A stretch of DNA of 6,508 nt from NCBI GenBank assembly GCA_013813615.1, contig JACCRJ010000561.1, positions 1 through 6,508 of the forward strand, read 5' to 3'. The first letter of the stretch is position 1. Each line of letters begins with the position of its first letter. Below the pieces are notes generated by a model that saw nothing but the letters and a program-made list of their open reading frames with translations, had not been told where the DNA came from and made no database searches. This document shows positions 1 to 5,586 of the stretch, piece after piece. The stretch is from Lautropia sp. Lineage in GTDB: Bacteria > Pseudomonadota > Gammaproteobacteria > Burkholderiales > Burkholderiaceae_E. A program made the position numbers and the translations under genes.

Positions 1-4
1 CGGC

Positions 5-9
5 AGGAG
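5..9 (+). promoter_or_regulatory. Ribosome binding site of rplI
   Basis: AGGAG lies six bases before the ATG at 16. It is the clearest Shine-Dalgarno among the main genes here and fixes the start of ribosomal protein L9. It stands out because dnaB, the CoA-transferase, the PhoH gene and alaA all have weak or no such signal. Confidence 0.85.
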
Positions 10-15
10 TGAACG

Positions 16-471
16 ATGCAGATTATCTTGCTTGAGAAGGTCATCAACCTTGGGCAGCTCGGCGATGTGGTCAGGGTCAAGGACGGGTATGCCCGCAACT
101 TTTTAATCCCGGGCGGCAGGGCACGTCGCGCCACCGCAAACGCCATCAAGGAATTCGAGGCCCGCCGCGCGGAGCTGGAGAAGGCCCAGGCGGAGAGGCT
201 GGCCGAGGCGCAGGCGCAGGGCGAGAAGCTGGCCGGTCTGACCGTCCAGCTGACCGAGAAGGCCGGCGTCGACGGCCGCCTCTTCGGCTCGGTGACCAAC
301 CTTGCTGTGGTTGAGGCCCTGCACAAGCAGGGCTTTCCGACGATCGAGAAGACGATGGTCAAGCTGCCGGACGGTCCTCTGAAGACCATCGGCGACCACA
401 AGATCCAGGTCGGCCTGCACACCGATGTGGTGGTCGACATCACCGTTTCGGTCCTCGGCGAAACCGTTTGA
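16..471 (+). CDS. rplI: 50S ribosomal protein L9
   Basis: L9 is a structural protein of the large ribosomal subunit. It binds 23S rRNA and reaches out from the base of the L1 stalk, and in other bacteria it affects frame maintenance. The 151 residues match the usual length of about 150. The N-terminal rRNA-binding domain (about 1-40) begins MQIILLEKV and fits the L9 signature: G13, G16, V21, G24-Y25, N28-F29-L30, G34, A36, T40. A long charged helix rich in Ala, Glu, Arg and Lys (about 43-73) links it to the C-terminal domain (about 76-151), which contains [11 protein letters not shown] and ends in the typical [10 protein letters not shown] strand. The start is fixed by AGGAG six bases upstream. 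dnaB follows after 39 bases, the common proteobacterial order, so co-transcription with upstream ribosomal genes outside the window is likely. Nothing is truncated or unusual. Confidence 0.98.
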   Translation: MQIILLEKVINLGQLGDVVRVKDGYARNFLIPGGRARRATANAIKEFEARRAELEKAQAERLAEAQAQGEKLAGLTVQLTEKAGVDGRLFGSVTNLAVVEALHKQGFPTIEKTMVKLPDGPLKTIGDHKIQVGLHTDVVVDITVSVLGETV

Positions 472-510
472 TCGTCAACGGCCGGCAGTGACGCCCGGCG
501 GATAGCGCCG

Positions 511-1869
511 ATGGATGAGCAGATCGCCGCGCTGCGCCTGCCTCCGCATTCGATCGAGGCGGAGCAGTCCGTCATCGGCGGCATGCTCCTCAACAACCGG
601 GCGTGGGAGGACGTGGCTGACATCGTCAGCGACGATGACTTCTACCGCCACGACCACCGGCTCATCTGGCAGCACATCGCCCAGCTGATGCGGCAGGACC
701 GGCCGGCGGACGTGCTGACGGTCAATGATTCCCTCAAGCTTGCCGGCAAGCTCGAAGACGCCGGCGGCCTGACCTACCTGAACAGCCTCGCCACCAGCGT
801 CCCGTCGGCTGCCAATGTCCGCCACTATGCGGAGATGGTCCGGGACCGCTCGATCCTGCGACGGCTGGTGTCGGTCTCCGACGAGATCGCCACCGACGCG
901 TTGAATGCCCAGGGCCGGATGGTCAACGAGATCCTGGATGTGGCGGAATCCCGGATCTTCCAGATCTCCGAAGACAACGGCAAGCGACGCAAGGATTTCC
1001 AGGAGCTCGGCACGCTGCTCGCTGCCGTGTTCCGCCGGGTGGACGACCTCTACAACCGTGACAATCCGAGTGAGATCACCGGTGTTTCCACGGGGTTCAT
1101 CGACCTGGACCGGATGACGTCGGGGTTGCAACCGGGCGACCTGATCATCGTCGCCGCACGTCCGTCCGTCGGCAAGACGGCGTTCGCATTGAACATCGGC
1201 GAGCACGTCGCTGTGCATGAGAAGCTGCCGGTCGCGGTCTTCAGCATGGAGATGGGAGCAGAGCAACTCACCATGCGCCTGATCGGCTCGGCCGGTCGCA
1301 TCGACCAGCAGCGCTTGCGCACCGGCCGCCTGACGGAAGACGACTTCATGCGGCTGACGGAGTCGATGCGCAAGATGCACGACGCGCCTCTCTACATCGA
1401 CGAGTCGCCGGCGCTGAACCCGCTGGAACTGCGCGCGCGGGCTCGGCGGCTCGCCCGGCAGTACGGCCACCTGGGACTGATCATCGTCGACTACCTCCAG
1501 TTGATGAGCTCGGCCAGCTCGGGGCGGGAGAACCGCGCGACCGAGGTGGCGGAAATTTCCCGCTCCCTGAAGGCGCTGGCCAAGGAGCTTAAGTGTCCGG
1601 TGGTGGCGCTGTCGCAGTTGTCGCGGGAAGTCGAGAAGCGCCAGGACAAGAGGCCCATCATGAGCGACCTGCGCGAATCCGGCTCGATCGAGCAGGATGC
1701 GGACGTCATCTTTTTCATCCATCGCGATGACCGCTACGATCCGGACAGCGCCAACAAGGGGATGGCGGAGATCATCATCGGCAAGCAGCGCAACGGCCCT
1801 ATCGGCTCGGTGATGCTGACCTTCCTCGGGCAGTACACCAAGTTCGAGAACTTCGCGTCGCAGCACTAA
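511..1869 (+). CDS. dnaB: Replicative DNA helicase DnaB
   Basis: DnaB is the hexameric ATP-driven helicase that unwinds DNA 5' to 3' on the lagging strand at the replication fork and binds primase. The 452 residues fit the usual 450-470, so there is no intein, although this family is a common intein host. The N-terminal domain opens with P11-P-H-S-I-E-A-E-Q-S-V-I-G-G-M25. The RecA-like domain starts near G191 (GVSTGF). Walker A is A215-RPSVGK-T223 (K222, T223), the catalytic Glu is E247 in FSMEMGAEQ, and Walker B is LIIVD with D327, followed by YLQLM. The block L387-RESGSIEQDAD and the KQRNGP segment (K425, R427, likely the trans-acting basic residues) are intact. No in-frame ATG, GTG or TTG lies between the rplI stop and 511, so the start is firm. 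Only a weak GGCGGA (497-502) precedes it. A 5-bp stem (481-485 with 495-499) overlaps that site and is probably chance. Confidence 0.98.
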   Translation: MDEQIAALRLPPHSIEAEQSVIGGMLLNNRAWEDVADIVSDDDFYRHDHRLIWQHIAQLMRQDRPADVLTVNDSLKLAGKLEDAGGLTYLNSLATSVPSAANVRHYAEMVRDRSILRRLVSVSDEIATDALNAQGRMVNEILDVAESRIFQISEDNGKRRKDFQELGTLLAAVFRRVDDLYNRDNPSEITGVSTGFIDLDRMTSGLQPGDLIIVAARPSVGKTAFALNIGEHVAVHEKLPVAVFSMEMGAEQLTMRLIGSAGRIDQQRLRTGRLTEDDFMRLTESMRKMHDAPLYIDESPALNPLELRARARRLARQYGHLGLIIVDYLQLMSSASSGRENRATEVAEISRSLKALAKELKCPVVALSQLSREVEKRQDKRPIMSDLRESGSIEQDADVIFFIHRDDRYDPDSANKGMAEIIIGKQRNGPIGSVMLTFLGQYTKFENFASQH

Positions 1870-1883
1870 GCTCTGGGCCAACC

Positions 1884-3131
1884 ATGGATGACAACACACC
1901 GACTGCGGGGGCACTGAGCGGCCTTCGGGTGCTGGATTTCTCACGGGTGCTGGCCGGACCTTGGTGCACGCAGATACTGGCGGACCTGGGCGCGGAAGTG
2001 ATCAAGATCGAGCGCCCGCGCGTCGGCGACGATACCCGCCACTGGGGGCCGCCTTTCCTGAAGGACACCGACGGCAACAACACCGGCGAAGCCACCTACT
2101 TCACCGCAGCCAACCGCAACAAGAAGTCGCTCACGCTGGATCTGGCGCGGCCCGAGGCGCAGGCTCTGGTCCGCAGCATGGCGGGGCAAAGCGACGTGCT
2201 GGTGGAGAATTTCAAGGTCGGCGGCATGAAGTCCTACGGGCTCGACTACGACTGCCTGAGGGCGGTCAACCCGCGCCTGATCTACTGCTCGATCACCGGA
2301 TTCGGCCAGACCGGCCCCTATGCCCCCCGGGCGGGGTACGACCTGCTGATACAGGCGTCCAGCGGCATGATGAGCATCACCGGGCGTCCCGATGGCGAAC
2401 CCGGCGGCGGCGGCATGCGCGTGGGCGTCGCCATCACCGACGTCTTCACCGGCATCTACGCCTCCACCGCCATCCTCGCGGCGGTGCATGCCCGGCACAC
2501 GACCGGCCGGGGGCAGTACATCGACATGGCGCTGCTTGACGTCGGCATGGCCGTTCTCGCCAACCAGGCCTCGGCCTTCCTGAACACCGGTCAGGCCCCC
2601 CGCCGGCAGGGCAACAGCCACCCCAGTATCGTCCCCTACCAGGACTTTCCGACGGCCGACGGCGCCATGCTGCTGGCCATCGGCAACGACGGGCAGTTCG
2701 CACGCTTCTGCGAAGCCGCCGGCTGCCCGCAGTGGGCCCAGGATCCGCGCTTCAGCCGCAACACCCCGCGAGTCGCCAACCGCGACACGCTGGTCCCGAT
2801 GATGGAAACGGTCACCCGCACCCGGACCACCGCGCAGTGGGTGCAGATGCTCGGGCCGGTGGGGGTGCCGTGCGGACCGATCAACGATATCAGCCAGGCG
2901 TTCGCCGACCCCCAGGTGGTGGCTCGGGGCCTGAAGGTCGTCCAGCCTGCCGCGCCTGGCAGCGCGGTCCCCGCCATCGCGGGGGTGGCGTCACCGCTGC
3001 GCCTGTCTGAGCATCCGCCGGTCCTGCGCAGTGCGCCGCCGGCGCTGGGCGAGCACACCGATGAGGTCCTGGCGCAGTTCGGCTTCGACGCGGAGCAGGT
3101 GGCTGCCCTGCGCCGCGCCGGCGTCGTCTGA
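1884..3131 (+). CDS. CaiB/BaiF-family (class III) CoA-transferase
   Basis: The family moves CoA between carboxylic acids through an aspartyl-CoA thioester intermediate; some relatives are acyl-CoA racemases. The 415 residues fit the family (about 380-430). The N-terminal CoA-binding fold shows LSGLRVLDFSRVLAGP (11-26), LGAEVIKIERP (35-45), NRNKKSLTLDL (77-87) and DVLVENF (104-110). SITGFGQTGPY (136-146) and AGYD (150-153) follow. D186 in VGVAITDVFTG aligns by motif with the catalytic Asp of formyl-CoA transferase. TGRGQYIDMALLD (207-219), GVPCGPIND (327-335) and PPALGEHTDEVL (385-396) complete the fold. The overall look is close to bacterial enzymes annotated as succinyl-CoA:dicarboxylate CoA-transferases (human SUGCT type), but the substrate cannot be read from sequence. 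There is no signal peptide, so it is cytoplasmic. It begins 14 bases after dnaB with no clear Shine-Dalgarno, which suggests co-transcription. An alternative, less likely, is a racemase such as alpha-methylacyl-CoA racemase. Confidence 0.92.
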   Translation: MDDNTPTAGALSGLRVLDFSRVLAGPWCTQILADLGAEVIKIERPRVGDDTRHWGPPFLKDTDGNNTGEATYFTAANRNKKSLTLDLARPEAQALVRSMAGQSDVLVENFKVGGMKSYGLDYDCLRAVNPRLIYCSITGFGQTGPYAPRAGYDLLIQASSGMMSITGRPDGEPGGGGMRVGVAITDVFTGIYASTAILAAVHARHTTGRGQYIDMALLDVGMAVLANQASAFLNTGQAPRRQGNSHPSIVPYQDFPTADGAMLLAIGNDGQFARFCEAAGCPQWAQDPRFSRNTPRVANRDTLVPMMETVTRTRTTAQWVQMLGPVGVPCGPINDISQAFADPQVVARGLKVVQPAAPGSAVPAIAGVASPLRLSEHPPVLRSAPPALGEHTDEVLAQFGFDAEQVAALRRAGVV

Positions 3132-3138
3132 CCTGGCG

Positions 3139-3180
3139 GCTGTAGCGGCCTCACGCCGGCAGCAGCTGGGCGACTACAGC
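3139..3180. terminator. Weak inverted repeat between convergent genes
   Basis: The convergent gap (3132-3173) is only 42 bases. GCTGTAG at 3139-3145 is complementary to CTACAGC at 3174-3180, which overlaps the PhoH stop codon. This gives a 7-bp stem around a 28-base loop, and the loop contains a smaller CGGC/GCCG stem (3146-3149 with 3155-3158). There is no T-run on either strand, so this is not a standard intrinsic terminator. It may be a weak bidirectional structure, or termination may depend on Rho. Confidence 0.2.
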
Positions 3181-4925
3181 ACGTCGGTGGCGTAGTCGGC
3201 GAGCCTGGACCGCTCGCCCCGCTGCAGGGTGATATGCCCGGCATGGGCCCAGCCCTTGAATCGCTCCACGACGTAGGTCAGGCCCGAAGACCCCTCGGTG
3301 AGGTAGGGCGTGTCGATCTGGGCGATGTTGCCCAGGCACACGACTTTGCTGCCCACGCCGGCGCGGGTTGCCAGCGTCTTCATCTGTTTCGGCGTCAGGT
3401 TCTGGGCCTCGTCGATGATGACGAACTTGTTGATGAACGTGCGCCCGCGCATGAACGACATCGCCTTGACCCGGATGCGCGACTTGATCAGGTCGGTGGC
3501 CGCAGCCCGGCCCCACTCGCCGCCGGCGGTGTTGCCCTGGTTGAGCACCTCCAGGTTGTCTTCCAGCGCGCCCATCCAGGGCTGCATCTTCTCCTCTTCC
3601 GTGCCAGGCAGGTAGCCGATGTCGTCTCCTACCGGCACGGTTGCCCGGGTCATGATGATCTCGCTGAAACGCTTGTGATCCAGCGTCTGGGCAAGGCCGG
3701 CAGCGAGCGTCAGCAGCGTCTTGCCGGTTCCAGCCTGGCCGAGCAGCGTCACGAAGTCGATGTCCGGATTCATCAGCAGGTTGAGCGCGAAGTTCTGCTC
3801 GCGGTTGCGCGCAGTGATACCCCAGATGGCGTTCTTGTGGTGGGCGAAGTCCCGCAGCGTTTGCAGTACGGTGGTGCGGCCGTTCAGCTCCCGCACCTGT
3901 GCCACCAGCGGCATCGCGCCGTCGAGGTAGACGAACTGGTTCAGGCTGAAGGTGGGGACCAGCGGCCCGGTGAGCCGGTAGTAGGTGAAGCCGCCTTGCT
4001 GCCAGGACTCCATGTCTTTGCTGTGCGTATCCCAGAAGTCCGGCGGGAGGGCAATCGAGCCCGCGTAGAGCAGGTCGAGGTCTTCAGTGACCTGGTCGTT
4101 GAAGTAGTCCTCCGCCTCCAGGCCGAGCGCATGCGCCTTGATGCGCATATTGATGTCCTTCGACACCAGCACCACGTTGCGCGACGGGAAGACTTCCCGC
4201 AGGCCGCTCACCACCGCGAGGATCTGGTTGTCCGCCTTGCCGGTCGGCAGGGCGGCGGGCAGCGTGGTCGACAGCGCCTGCGTCTGCAGGTAGAGCCGGC
4301 CCACCGCTTCGCGGTTGCCGAGCTTGGCCAGGGCGATCCCCTGGTCGATCCGTTCGGTGCCGCCGCCGATCAGGGCGTCCAGCGACCTGCTGACCTGACG
4401 CGCATTGCGCGATACCTCCGACATGCCGCGCTTGTGGTTGTCGAGCTCCTCCAGCGTCATCATCGGCAGGTAGACGTCGTGCTCCTGGAAGCGGAACAGC
4501 GACGCCGGATCATGCATCAGCACGTTGGTGTCGAGCACGAAGAGCTTCTGCCCGGCGGTCAGGCTGCGCCGGGCACGGGGCGGCTGCGCAAGCGGCACCA
4601 CCGGCGCCCGAGGAGCCGGCTCCTGCGGCGTCCATTGGACGGAGTCAACCGGTTCGGTGTCCAGCCCTGCGGCCTCCGGTTCGCTGAGCAGGCGGGCGCG
4701 CGGGCGGTCGGCGCCGCGAGCCGCGGGTCGGCCAGCCGCAGCCATGCCGGGCAGGGGCCAGGCGTCGGTTGGCGTCACCAGATGCGGTGCGGCGATGGTC
4801 TCCAGGTCGCCGGCGGGTTTTCGAGTGCCGCCGCGGGCGGTCTTCGGGCGGGCCGCCTTGGCCTTGGATGCTTCACGAATGTCCAGCATGGTTGCCGGAC
4901 GGGAGGGAGCTTTTGGTAAGGGCAT
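3174..4925 (-). CDS. phoH: PIN-PhoH family ATPase / putative ribonuclease-helicase
   Basis: The protein joins a PIN nuclease domain to a PhoH ATPase, the arrangement of mycobacterial PhoH2 and Bacillus YlaK, which are linked to RNA unwinding and cleavage. The PIN domain (about 127-275) keeps its acidic metal ligands: D132 in VLDTNVLM, E159/E160, D232 in KADNQIL and D257 in SKDINMR. The PhoH domain (about 370-583) has Walker A G396-QAGTGK-T403, TRATVPVGDDIGYLPGT (426-442), Walker B FVIIDE (D505, E506), LGNIAQID (531-538) with likely sensor N533, and QRGERS (568-573). Residues 1-125 are a low-complexity extension rich in Pro, Ala and Arg, which brings the length to 583 against roughly 430-470 for PIN-PhoH relatives. 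The start at 4925 (MPLPK) resembles betaproteobacterial homologues; Met13 (4889) is the alternative, and neither has a good Shine-Dalgarno. It lies 82 bases downstream of the Mth938-like gene on the same strand. Activity is inferred from the family, and the native substrate is unknown. Confidence 0.93.
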   Translation of the reverse strand: MPLPKAPSRPATMLDIREASKAKAARPKTARGGTRKPAGDLETIAAPHLVTPTDAWPLPGMAAAGRPAARGADRPRARLLSEPEAAGLDTEPVDSVQWTPQEPAPRAPVVPLAQPPRARRSLTAGQKLFVLDTNVLMHDPASLFRFQEHDVYLPMMTLEELDNHKRGMSEVSRNARQVSRSLDALIGGGTERIDQGIALAKLGNREAVGRLYLQTQALSTTLPAALPTGKADNQILAVVSGLREVFPSRNVVLVSKDINMRIKAHALGLEAEDYFNDQVTEDLDLLYAGSIALPPDFWDTHSKDMESWQQGGFTYYRLTGPLVPTFSLNQFVYLDGAMPLVAQVRELNGRTTVLQTLRDFAHHKNAIWGITARNREQNFALNLLMNPDIDFVTLLGQAGTGKTLLTLAAGLAQTLDHKRFSEIIMTRATVPVGDDIGYLPGTEEEKMQPWMGALEDNLEVLNQGNTAGGEWGRAAATDLIKSRIRVKAMSFMRGRTFINKFVIIDEAQNLTPKQMKTLATRAGVGSKVVCLGNIAQIDTPYLTEGSSGLTYVVERFKGWAHAGHITLQRGERSRLADYATDVL

Positions 4926-5007
4926 CGTCAGAGTTTACTCACGTAGTCGGGTACATCAGCGACATGGCCGGCAACGGAAACGCCACGCGCTGGACCTCAT
5001 CTGGACG

Positions 5008-5379
5008 TCAGTATGGCAGCAGCGCCGCCAGCACACGGCGGCCTTCGCCCATCAGGATGTTGTAGGTACGACAGGCAGCCGAGGAATCCATGGCCTCGAT
5101 ACCCACCCCGGCGCGGGCGAGGGCGGCGGTCAGTCGCGGCGGGGGGATGCGGTGGCGCGTGCCGGTACCCAGCAGGATCACCTCGGCGCCCCGGCCGAGC
5201 AGCGCCTCGAAGTCGACCGCCGTCAGCGACTCGTACGATTGCACCTCCCAACGGCGCACCTCGCCTTCCGGCATCAGCAGAAGGGGGCCTTCATGGCGCA
5301 CGCGGTTGATCTCGAAATAGCCGCTGCCGTAGGCGGTTACCGTGTTCAGCGCATTGTTCTGGTCGGGGTGCAGTTTCAT
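5008..5379 (-). CDS. Mth938-like domain protein (DUF498/DUF598)
   Basis: This is a small single-domain protein of 123 residues, about the normal size for the family. The family includes archaeal Mth938 and is related to eukaryotic NDUFAF3, a complex I assembly factor, and AAMDC; the bacterial function is not established. Recognisable parts are MKLHPD at the start, VTAYGSGYFEIN (14-25), LLLMPEGEVRRWEV (33-46), the conserved VILLGTG (67-73) and the C-terminal block MDSSAACRTYNILMGEGRRV (97-116). There is no signal peptide or membrane segment, so it is probably cytoplasmic. The ATG at 5379 is preceded by GGAGG at a long spacing of 12 bases. It sits upstream of the PhoH gene on the same strand and may share its transcript. 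It diverges from the aminotransferase gene. A role in respiratory complex assembly would be extrapolation from distant relatives. Confidence 0.87.
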   Translation of the reverse strand: MKLHPDQNNALNTVTAYGSGYFEINRVRHEGPLLLMPEGEVRRWEVQSYESLTAVDFEALLGRGAEVILLGTGTRHRIPPPRLTAALARAGVGIEAMDSSAACRTYNILMGEGRRVLAALLPY

Positions 5380-5392
5380 GTCGGGTGACGGC

Positions 5393-5401
5393 CTCCAGGA
5401 G
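5393..5401. promoter_or_regulatory. Inverted CTCCAGGAG: Shine-Dalgarno on both strands
   Basis: On the - strand, GGAGG (5396-5392) stands 12 bases before the ATG of the Mth938-like gene. On the + strand, AGGAG (5397-5401) stands five bases before an ATG at 5407 that opens a 44-codon frame. The two cores form a perfect 9-base inverted repeat centred on 5397. The leftward role is the better supported one because it serves a recognised gene, although its spacing is longer than usual. Confidence 0.45.
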
Positions 5402-5406
5402 CATCA

Positions 5407-5541
5407 ATGGCAGGCAGCAGGGGCGCAGCGGGAACGGCATCCTCCACGATCTACGGTACATTATCCCGGGAGCCCGACGTCGCCCTCGCGCGGGCCGCAG
5501 CAGAGTCAGCTGCCCGGCCGGCACATCCGGTCCGATTTTAG
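5407..5541 (+). CDS. Possible 44-residue small ORF / leader peptide upstream of alaA
   Basis: I do not recognise this peptide. It opens with ATG behind AGGAG at five-base spacing, a better start signal than the downstream gene has, and ends at TAG 45 bases before the alaA ATG, in the same frame. Twelve of its 44 residues are alanine, nine of them in the last 19 positions (including Ala30-32 and Ala35-36), which would fit a leader sensing alanine supply ahead of an alanine-forming enzyme. Against this, GC-rich DNA yields alanine codons by chance, no attenuator hairpin with a T-run follows, and no membrane segment or known motif is present. The candidate leftward -10 element lies inside it on the other strand. 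Treat it as a candidate only. Confidence 0.2.
   Translation: MAGSRGAAGTASSTIYGTLSREPDVALARAAAESAARPAHPVRF
5460..5465 (-). promoter_or_regulatory. Possible -10 element for the Mth938-like/PhoH genes
   Basis: Read on the - strand this is GATAAT, five of six matches to the sigma-70 -10 consensus. It lies about 80 bases ahead of the Mth938-like start, which would give an untranslated leader of about 75 bases. At 17-base spacing the -35 position reads CGAGGG, a poor match, and there is no extended -10 TG. In such GC-rich sequence the AT-rich hexamer is still notable. Confidence is low. Confidence 0.22.
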
Positions 5542-5586
5542 CCTACCGCCTTTAGCCCACGCCTGTGTCCACTGCCCCATCCGCCT

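Larger units (their letters stand above)
5380..5586. other. Divergent intergenic region
   Basis: This 207-base gap separates the leftward Mth938-like gene from the rightward aminotransferase gene, so it should hold promoters for both. I see a possible leftward -10 element, a CTCCAGGAG motif that gives a Shine-Dalgarno on both strands, a 44-codon rightward frame, an 8-bp palindrome TCCCGGGA (5464-5471), and TTTAGCC repeated at 5537-5543 and 5551-5557. There is no convincing paired -35/-10 for alaA and no intrinsic terminator. The aminotransferase ATG is preceded by pyrimidine-rich sequence. Confidence 0.5.

Noticed and set aside
1..12. Possible last codons of an upstream rpsR gene (Arg-Gln-Glu-stop at 10-12)
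   Set aside because: rpsR commonly precedes rplI, and a TGA does fall here, but three codons cannot identify a gene.
481..499. 5-bp hairpin between rplI and dnaB as a terminator
   Set aside because: The stem is short and has no T-run, and the two genes are normally transcribed together.
475..1944. 489-residue open frame on the - strand opposite dnaB
   Set aside because: It lies antisense to an unmistakable dnaB and its translation is rich in Arg, His, Val and Asp without any recognisable domain. Long antisense frames are expected opposite strongly GC3-biased genes.
1941..2621. 226-residue - strand frame and several other-frame ORFs inside the CoA-transferase gene
   Set aside because: All overlap a well-supported gene, show no motifs and have compositions typical of shadow frames.
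3234..4919. 561-residue open frame on the + strand opposite the PhoH gene
   Set aside because: It mirrors the PhoH gene almost exactly, has low-complexity His/Arg/Val-rich sequence, no family motif and no ribosome-binding site, so it is a codon-bias shadow.
4926..5007. Small gene or regulatory RNA between the Mth938-like and PhoH genes
   Set aside because: The 82 bases contain only a 14-codon frame and a CTGGAC direct repeat (4990-4995 and 5001-5006). No stable hairpin or promoter is convincing.
5291..5524. 77-residue - strand frame overlapping the Mth938-like start
   Set aside because: It overlaps the recognised gene in another frame, is Arg/Pro-rich and has no motif.
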